A stretch of 64,000 nt of DNA from Nitrosovibrio sp. Nv4 (GTDB taxonomy: Bacteria > Pseudomonadota > Gammaproteobacteria > Burkholderiales > Nitrosomonadaceae), in contig NZ_OCMZ01000001.1 in assembly GCF_900215485.1 (NCBI RefSeq), positions 744,001 through 808,000 of the forward strand, given 5' to 3'. A program made the position numbers and the translations under genes. Shown one piece after another: positions 34,300 to 45,100 of this stretch. The stretch's first letter is position 1; each line of letters opens with the position of its first letter. Under the pieces are notes generated by a model. That model was not told where the DNA came from. It ran no database searches and saw only the letters and a list, made by a program, of their open reading frames with translations.

Positions 34300-35820
34300 A
34301 TGAAAATGACTTTGAAACTGAGTAGAATAGCGCTGGCCATGGCAACACTTGGCACGACCCCTGCTGCACTCGCCCTGACCCCCACCCAGATTGCCGCTGG
34401 CCCCACCACCTACGTGTGGTTGTCCGGCTCATCTTCCACCACCAATGCTGTATTTCGCAGCGTAATGTCGCTTTGCAACGGCTTGGCCGGCAACCTGGGT
34501 ATCAATGATGCCCACATGTACCTGGAGGGCGGTGGCATCGAACCTGGTCATGTCTATGGCTTGCCTAACAAGGTCGGTTCCAGGTTCGCTTATGCCTGCA
34601 CCATGAGTTCCGCCGCAGGTTCGCTGAACGGCAAAAAAGTGGTGATGTACCATACGGTTGAAGGTGGTTCCTTCAATGCCCACGCGCCGCATTTGAGCAT
34701 GGCGGGAGAGCCGGATCCTCAGGGGTATTTGCCTGGTAATCTGAAGCGTCTCAATAATCTAGCGTTGCTGGGCGGTACCGGAAAATGTGCCGCTGGTCCC
34801 GCCGGTAGCACGCTCGTCACCCTTAACGGGGTGCCGTGGTCCATTGGACGCTACACTGGCTGCGACGATGTTGTAACTAAAACCTTCACGACCACGCTCA
34901 AAGGCGATGTCGCTGGTCTGCCCGGCCAGAGCTATCCCGATGGCGGCTTTTCCGATACCGAGTACCTGATCAACAAGCAGAATCTGGATATCGCGCTGAA
35001 TCTGAGCTCGATAGGCGATGAAGTCGCGATCAACATCGGCCAAGCCTTTGGCGTGGCAGTGAGCTACCCGCTGTACCTTCAATTGCAGAAGAACGACGTT
35101 GCCGCCGGTGTACTGGCTGCGACTTGCGATGACGGTTCTGCAACCGTCCCCAACCTCACGCCAGCGTGTCAGCCCAGCCTGCCGGCTCAACGCTATACCA
35201 CAATTGCTAATAGGGATTCGATCGGTGGGGTGGACGGCGGCCTGTTCGGCGGTCCGGCAGGTTCCATTGTCAATCTGGTACGCCGCGTCCCGACTTCTGG
35301 CACGCAGTCTGCTTCCAACTTGCGCTTCTCGAATAAACCTTGTGCCACGGGATTGTCGCAAGGCGCGCTGGAACCGGCACGTGCCACCGACAGCACACCT
35401 ACAGCGATAGTGACCGAGCAGTCCACCGCTGGGCACGTGAAAGACACCCTGAACACGGCGACCGGCGCGGGACAATTCGCTCTGGGCGTGGTGTCCATGG
35501 AAAATATCCCGACACCCACCGCCACGAATAACCGTTGGGCCTTCGTCAAGCTGGATGATGTATCCCCAAATTTTGACACCCAGCAGCGTGCTAAAGCGAT
35601 GGATGGAGCTTACACCTTCTGGTATGAACTGGCGGTATTCACTGCCGGTGGTTCGATAAGTCCCGCCAGCCCAAGCGCTGCTGCATTGATCACCGCAGTC
35701 GCCGCCACCTTGGGGGAAAGCGATCTGAAGGGTATTTTTGCTACGCCACTGTTCGGGGGCAGCGGCTCCGCCTCCAAAGGCGCACGCTTCGGCAATTCCT
35801 GCCTCCCTGCGGGCCAGTAG
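34300..35820 (+). CDS. Exported periplasmic-binding-protein-like protein, paralogue 2
   Basis: The 506-residue protein aligns along its whole length with the gene at 30965-32461, by eye more than three quarters identical. It shares the signal peptide, TPTQIAAGPTTYVWLSGSSS, KKVVMYHTVEGGSFNAHAPH and LPGQSYPDGGFSDTEYLINK. Paralogue 2 has an insertion of about six residues near 80 (GLPNKVG). AAGGATAC precedes the ATG in both genes, and both are followed by the same GGGACAGC hairpin, so the duplicated unit includes flanking regulatory DNA. It lies between tpsB and tpsA. Likely periplasmic or co-secreted; ligand unknown. Confidence 0.7.
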   Translation: MKMTLKLSRIALAMATLGTTPAALALTPTQIAAGPTTYVWLSGSSSTTNAVFRSVMSLCNGLAGNLGINDAHMYLEGGGIEPGHVYGLPNKVGSRFAYACTMSSAAGSLNGKKVVMYHTVEGGSFNAHAPHLSMAGEPDPQGYLPGNLKRLNNLALLGGTGKCAAGPAGSTLVTLNGVPWSIGRYTGCDDVVTKTFTTTLKGDVAGLPGQSYPDGGFSDTEYLINKQNLDIALNLSSIGDEVAINIGQAFGVAVSYPLYLQLQKNDVAAGVLAATCDDGSATVPNLTPACQPSLPAQRYTTIANRDSIGGVDGGLFGGPAGSIVNLVRRVPTSGTQSASNLRFSNKPCATGLSQGALEPARATDSTPTAIVTEQSTAGHVKDTLNTATGAGQFALGVVSMENIPTPTATNNRWAFVKLDDVSPNFDTQQRAKAMDGAYTFWYELAVFTAGGSISPASPSAAALITAVAATLGESDLKGIFATPLFGGSGSASKGARFGNSCLPAGQ

Positions 35821-36147
35821 GCCTCTTCTTTAATAGGCGATGCAATGCCTGCCCAGTAAGGTTGTACGGGACAGCTCTTTCGGGTTGTTCCATTTTCGGG
35901 ATTGTTCCATTTGGCTTATAGGTACGGTGGTGGGGGCGAGCTTTAAAGGCGGATTGGGTTTCGGATTGATGTGGTAGGTGCATTTTCCGTTTCGGCATGC
36001 CTGCTGGCGGACGGATGGTCAGTGCAATCTGGATCACGAGTCCATACGATACAACAAGTAATTATCCTGAAAAAAAAGATTAATGTACGTGATATGGGCC
36101 GTCCGATCGATCGGCAGCCGGAGACCGCCCTTAAAGGAATTGAGAAG
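35821..36147. other. Intergenic region upstream of tpsA
   Basis: It contains the degenerate hairpin and the tpsA ribosome-binding site (AAAGGA, nine bases before the ATG). The frame is open through it in phase with tpsA, but the sequence before 36148 does not look like protein. No promoter is evident. Confidence 0.5.
35868..35891 (+). repeat. Degenerate copy of the paralogue-end hairpin
   Basis: GGGACAGC (35868-35875) faces GTTGTTCC (35884-35891); it pairs only with G-U wobbles in RNA. It matches the position of the hairpin at 32506-32531 and shows that the duplication covered the 3' flank. Confidence 0.55.
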
Positions 36148-39100
36148 ATGAATCACAATATCTATCGCCTTATTTTCAACGCGACCTTGGGCATGCTGAT
36201 TCCCGTTGCGGAAACCGCACGCGGCCGTGGCAAGGCGGAAAGCGGTACGGTCCTGCTGCTGACGGGGCTGCTGCTGGCTGCATCCGTACAGGCCGAGTTG
36301 CCGGTCCCCTGCGGTGGAGGTAGTTGCGGTGGAGTTGTTCCTGATTTCGTCACCGCAGGTCAGGCGGACTATCACGTCCAGGGCCATCAAGCCGTGGTCA
36401 ACCAGGTAGGCGACAAAGCCATTCTCAATTGGGAAAGCTTCAACGTCAGCCCCGGCCACTCAGTGCAGTTCCAGCAGGTGGAAAGTCTGGCCGCGCAGAA
36501 TCTGGTGCAGGGCGCGAATTTCACTACGTTAAACCGCGTCTGGGATAATGACCCCAGCGTGATTGCAGGCATCATCAGCCAGGCTATGGGTCAGAATGCC
36601 AATATCATTCTGGTCAATACCAACGGCATCGCCTTCATGGGTTCCTCGCAAGTCAACCTCAACAGCTTCACCGCGAGCAGTCTGGATATCCACGACAACT
36701 TCATCCTCAATGCCTTCCTGACCACCGACAAGACGACTCCGCAATTCGAAGGCTTTGGCGGCTTCATCAAGGTCTTCGAAGGTGCGCGTATTACGGCGGG
36801 CAGCCAGGGCCGGGTAATGCTGATTGCGCCGACCGTGATCAATAAAGGCACGGTGGAAGCGCCGGATGGGCAGGTGATTGCAGCAGCCGGCACCAAGGTG
36901 TTTTTGCGTTCGGCCTCGGCTGAGCCGGTAGACGCCAATGTGCGCGGGCTGCTGGTTGAAGTGGACAGTCCGACCGGTCTGAGCGATTTCGAGACCCCTA
37001 ACGCCGGCGTCAAGGACGGCAGGCTGGATGGAAAGACCGTCGCGCTAAAGGATGCCACGCTGGACAAGCTCGGCCATGTTACCAATCTCGGTGAACTGAC
37101 TACTCCGCGGGGCAACGTCACCATGGTGGGTTACGCCGTTAACCAGCATGGCATCGCTCGGGCGACGACCTCGGTGATCGCCAACGGTTCGGTGTATCTG
37201 CTGGCTAAGGATGCGGCGACTGCCCAGGACAATTCCACACGTGGCGGGCGTGTGATTCTGGCCGATGGCAGCCTGACAGAGGTGCTGCCGGATGTGTCCG
37301 ACAACACCGGTGTGCTGGATGGATTGACCGGCACGGGCCTGGTGCTTCCCTCTCAGGTGAGAGTGTTGGGGCAGGATGTGCGGATGGAAAACGGCGCTGT
37401 GATTAATGCGCCTGCCGGCGAAGTGAATTTTTTCGCTATCGATAATCCCACTGTGCTAGTAAATAATGATCCGTTTAAACAGTATAACGTACCGGCATCC
37501 AGCACGGCACGCGTTCACATTGCCAACGGTGCGCGCATCAGCGTAGCCGGACTGGAAAACGTGGCGGTTTCCACGGCGCGCAACGGGGTGGAAGTGGAGT
37601 TGCGGGGGGATGAGCTGAAAGACTCGCCGGTCAATCGCGAGGGTCCGCTGCGCAGCCAGAAGGTTTTTGTCGACATCAACCGCGCCCTGGCCAATGCCAA
37701 TGCCGGCAAGCCCACCCTGATCGCCAAGGACAGTCTGCAATCCTACCAGGCACGCTTGGAGCGCAACGTCGCCGAACGCTCCACCCAGGGGGGTACCGTG
37801 CGCGTAAGCTCGTTGGGGGAGGCCATTATCGCACCCGGCGCGATGATTGATCTGTCGGGCGGCAGCCTGAGCTACACCCCGGCCACCGTGAAAACCACGC
37901 TGCTCATGTCCCGCGGAGTATTGACCGATGTCGCCAATGCACGCGTCGATGTGCGTTATGACGGCATCGCCACTCGTTACGTGCAGGATTTCGGACGCTG
38001 GAACATGAAGGAAGTCATCGACTTAGGGCAGAGTTTCAATTACGACCCAGGCTACACCGAAGGCAAGAATGCAGGCGCGCTGGAAGTGATCGGTCTGCGC
38101 GCGAGCGTGATGCAGGGTGATATTCAGGGCCGCACAGCCATCGGCGCAATGCAGCGTGATATTGGCATCATGCCTGTCGGCGCGCGCCTGACCCTCGGTA
38201 CCGGCGTTGTGACAGAGGCTAGCAGCGGTCTCGAAAACGACTACAAGCTGAACCAGTTGGTCGAGCTGAACAGCGCTGGCGCTACGCTGCCGACGGGGTT
38301 CAAGTTCGGCGACGTATTGTCTTCCGACCTTGTTGATACTGTCACCCTCAATCCTGCATTGCTGGGCAAGGATAAGGTCGCCAATCTGGAAATTTTCAGT
38401 AACCAGGCGGCGGCAGTGCGCGAGGGTTTGCGTGCCCCGCAAGGCGGGAGCGTGCATATCACCGCCCAAGGGGTTATGGTCGGCGCCGATATCGAGGCTC
38501 CAGGCGGCTCGATTGTGCTTAATGCCTTAAGGAACGACATTAATATCGTATCAAATCCGCTGGATGTGGTGCTGGCCGGTGGGGCAATGCTGTCGGCGCG
38601 GGGAGCCTGGGTGAATGAATTACGCGGAGTGTCAGTGGGTTCGAGCGAGGTCGCGCTGGTGCATGGCGGCAAAATCACGCTTACCGCGGTTGACAATGTT
38701 GCGCTGGGGCAAAACACGTTGCTGGACGTCACCGGCGGCGGCAGGCTCAAGGTGGATGGTCGAGGCAGCTTCATTGCCGGCAATGGCGGCGAAATCAGCC
38801 TGTCCGGCAACGCGATGTCAGGTCTTGATGAGAATGTGCGTGGTCACGGCATCGGCAAAGGCGGCACGCTCACGGTGTCCAGCAATAAAATCCAGATTGG
38901 CGGCACACCTGATAACTCAGCCGGTACAGTCAATCTGGATGCAGGATTTTTCGAGCGCGGGGGATTTGGCAATATCAATCTTGCCGGGAATGAGAGCGTG
39001 GCCTTATCCGAGGGTGTGAGGATTAAACCCACCACACTCAGTCTGGAATTGCAGCCCGACTACACTCTGCGGCCAAGCGGCGCCAGGGTGGAAGATTTCA

Positions 39101-42100
39101 CTCGCCAGACAAAGCTGGATGATCTGGTGCGCCAACCAGTAAATCTGAGTCTTACGGCAAAAGACGCGGAGAATCGGGCGGGCGACCTGTTGATCGGGGC
39201 GGGTGCGCATATCGAGGCCGACCCCAAGGCAAGAATAAACCTTGCAGCAGGGCGGCTGCTGGACATCCAGGGAGGTATCACCGCACCCGGCGGTCACATT
39301 ACCGCAACGCTCGATCACGGGCACGCCTTTAATTTTGACGCGAGCAACAGTCTCTGGCTGGGCAAGCAGGCGGTGCTCGATGTGTCAGGCACGGCTCTCA
39401 CTTATCTCGACAACCAGCGGCTCACCCAGGGCGAAGTGCTGAATGGCGGCACAGTGACGTTGAATGCGCAGTTCGGTAATGTCGTGGCCGAGGCGGGGTC
39501 TCGCATCAATATTGCGGGTGTGGCGCCGCTGCGGCTGGATATTCTGAATGAGGCCGGGGGTCTTGGACAATGGGTGGGCAGTGATGCTGGATCGCTCAGC
39601 ATCATTGCGCGCGAAGGTGTCCTGCTTGAGGGTGACATCATGGCGCAGGCAGGCGGCGCATCAAATCGTGCTGGGATGCTTGATGTCGTACTGGGACTTC
39701 AAGATGTGGATGATGCACTAAATAAAGGCTTTCCACTTGGAGAGCGCGTGCTGAGCCTGGCGCAAACGGCGGCGCCGCAGGCGGAGGGTCTGACTCCTGG
39801 CTCCGCTATTCCCACCGAGCTGAACGGGCGAGCCCAGCTTGGCGCCCTTGCGCTTGAAGCCGCAGGTTTCGATCGCATCGCGCTTAAAAGCCGCGACGCG
39901 ATCCGGCTGGAAGGCGGCTTGAATCTGGGCGCCAACCGATCGTTGGCATTGAAAGAGGTGGTACTGGATGCGCCACGTATCGAAATGGCGGGAGGCGAGG
40001 CCGCACTGAAAGCAGAAACCTTGCGCCTGGGTAATTTCGACATAAACCGTCTCGATGTTATCAATACGCCGCTTGCCGGCAGCGGTGTACTCAAGGCTGA
40101 CGCACAGTTGCTGGAACTGGCGGGCAACCTGACCCTGAGCGGCATGGCGCGCGCTGAACTGACCGGGGCTCAGGAAGTCAGGCTGTCGGGTATAAGCAGC
40201 GGCGGATCGCCACGTCCGGCAAGTACGCTCTCAAGCGCGGCAGATCTGCTTTTTAGCGGCGCGGTAATAGCCCCGGCGACCTATAGCCAGGTCAGCATTC
40301 AGGCGCCGGGACGGACGGTTGCGTTCAGCCGCAATACCATGCAGCCATCACAGCCGCTGTCCGCCTTGGGCAGTCTCACCGTAACAGCCGCTAATATTTT
40401 GCAGAATGGCAATGTGTGGGCGCCATTCGGACAACTGGATTTCAACGCCACTGATAGCCTTATGTTCGGAGATGGCAGCCTGACCTCGGCCGCCGCCACG
40501 CCGGGCAGCCTGATTCCGTTTGGCACACTGGTGAATGGTCGTAGTTGGCTATACAAACCGGACTCGTTCGAGATCCCGCAGCTTGCGTTGACTGAAAAAT
40601 CAATTCGTACGAAGGCGGCTAATATCGACATGCAGGCGGGCGCAACAATTGATCTCGCCGGTGGCGGGGATCTGCAGGCCTACGAGTTCAGCGTAGGACC
40701 GGGAGGTTCGCGCGATATGCTCAACGATGCCGGCACCTATGCCATCCTGCCGGGCTATTCGAGTGGATTCGCCCCGGGCGACAGGCAGGAGAATACCGGT
40801 TTCGACCGCGTGGCGGGAGATATGGTGTATCTCACCGGCATACCGGGACTGTCCGCAGGCGTTTATACGCTGCTGCCCGCACACTATGCATTGCTGCCGG
40901 GAGCATATGCTGTAAGGCTGGCCACGGATGTGCATAATCTGCTGCCGGGGCAAGCTTACAGCAAGCAGGACGGTGTCCAGGTTGTGCCTGGCTATGTCAC
41001 CGACGGCAGGGCGGGCGGTCCGCGCGATGCACTGTGGAGCGGGTTTGAGGTGCTAACCCGCGAGCAGGTTTTGCAGCGTTCAGAAATCAATCTCACTCGC
41101 GCGTCGGATTTTTTTGAAACCAGCCAAGTTCGTCCACAGGATGGAGGCTTGCTCTCCATGGACACCACCGGGGCTCTCAAGCTGGATGCCATCTTCAAAT
41201 TAGGAGCAGCCGCAGGCGGCCGTGGAGCCGCTGTAGATATCAGCGCACCTAAAATCGCCATTACCAGCGATATCTCTTCCGGAACGTCCGGAATCGATCC
41301 GCTTGCCACGCGTATTGCGGCTACCGCACTCAATGCCATGGGTGCGGCAAGCCTGTTCCTGGGCGGCACTCGCAGCCTCGGCACAGGTACCGATAGCACT
41401 ACACTCGTGGTTGGCGCCGATGAAGTGACGTTGGCCAATGACGCCAATCACGGCTTGAAAGCTGGTGAAATCATTCTGGCGGCAAAGAATACTCTCACTC
41501 TGAAATCCGGCAGTGTCGTCGAGGCCCAGGATAATACGGGCAATGCGCCTAGCGCGGGCGGTAGCTACAGCACAGACGGTAATGGAGCGCTGGTGCGGAC
41601 AGCATCCACTTACGCGGCATTTTCCCGCACCGGAAGTCCGGACCGCAGTCAGGGCACTTTGACCGGCGAAGCAGGCAGCGTTATCCGTTCAGGAAATTCG
41701 ATCACGCTCGATGCCACCAGGCAGAATGCATTTGCGGGTACGCCGAGCTTTACCGACGACCAAGGTAATCCCGTCGCTGGAAACTTGACCATCGGCGCGA
41801 AACGGGTGAATTTTGGCAATGCGCCGACAGGTACCGAAGGGCTGATACTCAGTCAGAGCGAACTTGACGGACTGAACAGCCTGAGTTCGTTGACGCTGAC
41901 AAGTTATTCGACGTTTGACCTGCATGGCGACGTGAGCGTAGGCGGCGTGGATGCCGAGGGCAAGCCGACACTGCAAGCTTTGAATCTGCTGGGTGCGGGG
42001 CTGGCTGGCCTGAATAACAGCGGTAAAACCGCAAATCTGCGCGCCACCAATATATTGATCTCTAATCCATCGGCAGCGGCCTTCACGGCCGGTGCCGGCA

Positions 42101-45100
42101 GCACACCAGGCAACGGTACGCTGGCGATACGGGCGGATAAACTGGTATTTGGCGAAGGCGCCAAAGCCATCCACGGGTTTTCCCAGGTCGATGCCAGGGC
42201 GAATGAAATTACCGGACGCGGCGCTGGCAGCACCGATATCGAGGCAGTTGAGACAAACCTGAACGTTGCACGAATCAGCGGAGAGCAAGGGGCCAGCCAA
42301 AGCCTTGCCGCAGCCGGCAAACTCAATGCCTTCAACATAGCGGCTGATCGGATGCTCGCGGCGGTGGATACGCTAGGGGCGAAGTGGACGCTGTCGGGCG
42401 CCGACGTGATGTTCGATACCGAGGCAAATCTGCCGTCGGGGCAGTTCAGGCTCGCGGCAACTACGGGCAATCTCGAACTGGGCGCAAATGCGGTAGCGAA
42501 TGCGGCGGGGAGATCGGTGGCCTTCTTTGATGTGGCGCGCGCATCGCCTGGCGGCGCCGTCGAATTGGCTAGCGATAATGGAAACGTGGTGGTGCACGCC
42601 GGCGCTCAGGTGAATGTATCCGCTGCGCCGGGCGGCGATGCGGGCAAGGTGATTGTAAATGCAGCCAAAGGCACGGCCACTATCGCCGCTGGGAGTCTGC
42701 AGGGCTCGGCGCCGGTGAATACGAACGGCGCCACGGGCGACGGCGCACATTTCGAGCTGGATGTGGCAACGCTGACGGATTTCTCCACGCTTAACACGAC
42801 ACTCAACCAGGGCGTATTCGATGGCGCAAGAACGCTCAGGGTGCGCACCGGCGATGTCAGCCTTGCCGCATCCGATACGGTTAAGGCAAAAGATGTCCGT
42901 ATTGCAGTGGACGCCGGCAAACTCGATCTGGCAGGGCATATCGATGCATCGGGTAACGACGCGGGCAGTATCAGCCTTTATGCAAAGGAGGATGTCGCTG
43001 TACTGGCAAGCGCGAAGCTCGATGCCTACTCCACAGGCAACGGCAAACACGGCGGTGAAGTTGAAATTGGCACGACCGAAGGGAGCCTGAGCCTGAGTGG
43101 CGGGAGTATGGTCGACGTGCATGGCGGCACTGGCGGGGAGGGAGGCAAAATCGTGCTCCACGCACCTCGCACCGGTGTTGGCGCAGGCGATGACGTTGCC
43201 GTGGATAGCGTCAACAGCACCATCAGTGGAGCTGAATCGGTAGTCGTCGAAGCAGTCAAGATTTATGACAACATCGCTACACTTACCGATACGGATGCAA
43301 GCAGTGGTACGACGCTGAGTCTGGCTACGGTGAACGCCGACAATACAAGCTTTGCATCCCACGCGGGGGCGATTGCGTCACGTCTGGGCAAGACTGGCGA
43401 TGGCAATTTTCATCTTCGCGCTGGCGTGGAAGTACGTTCAGCCGGCGATCTCACGCTCAACAAGAACTGGAATCTTGGCACCAGCCGGCCCGCAGGGGAA
43501 CCCGGCGTGCTGACCTTGAGGGCCGCGGGCAATCTTGAGCTGAACAACAATCTGTCCGACGGATTCAATGTGGCGACACCATTCAGCAGCGGGATAACGC
43601 CCGCCACGCTGCTGGCGGGAGATTCCTGGGGTTATCGATTGGTAGCGGGCGCGGATATCGATGCAGCCGATCCCATGGCAGTCAAGGCAGGCGTTGGCGA
43701 TGTCGCCGTGGCTGCCGGCAAGCTCGTGCGTACGGGCACAGGCGATATCCGCATTACCGCGGGACACGACATCAAGCTCCTTGACGGTAAGTCAGCAATT
43801 TATACCGCCGGGCGCGTCGCCGATGTGGCTGATGGCTTTGCCATCCCGGCAAATGCCCAGTTTAGCCAAGGGGGCGGCAATATCAGTCTGGCGGCGCAGG
43901 GAGATATTGTTGGGTCGCCCTCCGCGCAGCTCTATTCCAACTGGTTGTTCCGCCAGGGCAGATTGAATGATTCAACAGGCGAGTACACGCTCCAACCGGC
44001 GTGGTGGGTGCGTTTCGACCAGTTCCAGCAAGGTATCGGCGCCCTGGGAGGCGGAGACGTTACGCTAACTGCCGGCGGCAATGTGGAGAACGTTTCAGCC
44101 AGCACGCCGACCCAGGCACGCATGGCTGCCACGATGCCGGATGCCGCCCAGTTAGTGAAAACCGGCGGCGGCGATGTGCGGGTGAAAACGGGCGGCGACC
44201 TGCTGGGCGGGCAATATTATGCCGACCGTGGCGATCTGTCGCTGAAGGTGGGCGGTAAGGTGGACAGTGGGCAGAATGCGAGTGGCAGCCCGCTCTACAC
44301 GATTCTGGCAGTGGGCGACGCGCAGGCGCGGGTGCAGGCGCAGGGAGATGTCAATATCCAGACGGTATTGAACCCTCACCTGGTGGTCCAGTCATCCGGC
44401 ACCACCACGGCGTTTAACATCAGAAATGTAACCAGCCCCACCTGGAGCCTGTTTTCCACTTACGGCCCGGATAGTGGCGCAGACCTTCAAAGTTTGAATG
44501 GCAACGTGGCGCTGTACAATGGAGGAGGGGAAAGCGCGAGCATACAGAACGCGTACAGAACGTCGCTCAACTTCAACATCAGTTCCATCAATTATAAATC
44601 GCCCATGCTTTCCCTCCTGCCGCCCAGCCTGTCCATTACGTCGTTTCGCAGCAATATCTCCCTGTACGGTGCGGATGACATTGTACTGAGTCCCGCTGCG
44701 CGCGCGCAACTTACATTGCTGGCGGCCGATTCGATCAATATACCGACAGTTGTGTCCATGAGTGATAGGGATCCCGCTCTGATCCCGAATGCGATCAGAC
44801 CCGGCAGAACATCCAGTCAGTTTCCGAATACCGCCGTGAGTTCCGCCGATCTCGATCTTGTTCATGCTGCCGTTCCTGTACATACGGGTGATCTCCAGCC
44901 GGCGCGAATTTATGCCGTGGCTGGGGATGTCAAGGGCAACCCCTTCGAACTCTCCCTGGACCTATCGAAGGCGCTTTGGGTGCGCGCCGGGCAGGACATA
45001 CGTGATGTGGGCATTCTGGCGCAGCACGCCAACCGTTCGGATTTCAGCCGCGTTGAGGCAGGCAGAGATGTCGCCTTTACCGCAGGAAATGACCGTGCGG

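Noticed and set aside
42373-43362. 329-codon minus-strand frame inside tpsA
   Set aside because: Antisense shadow of the repetitive beta-helix coding sequence.
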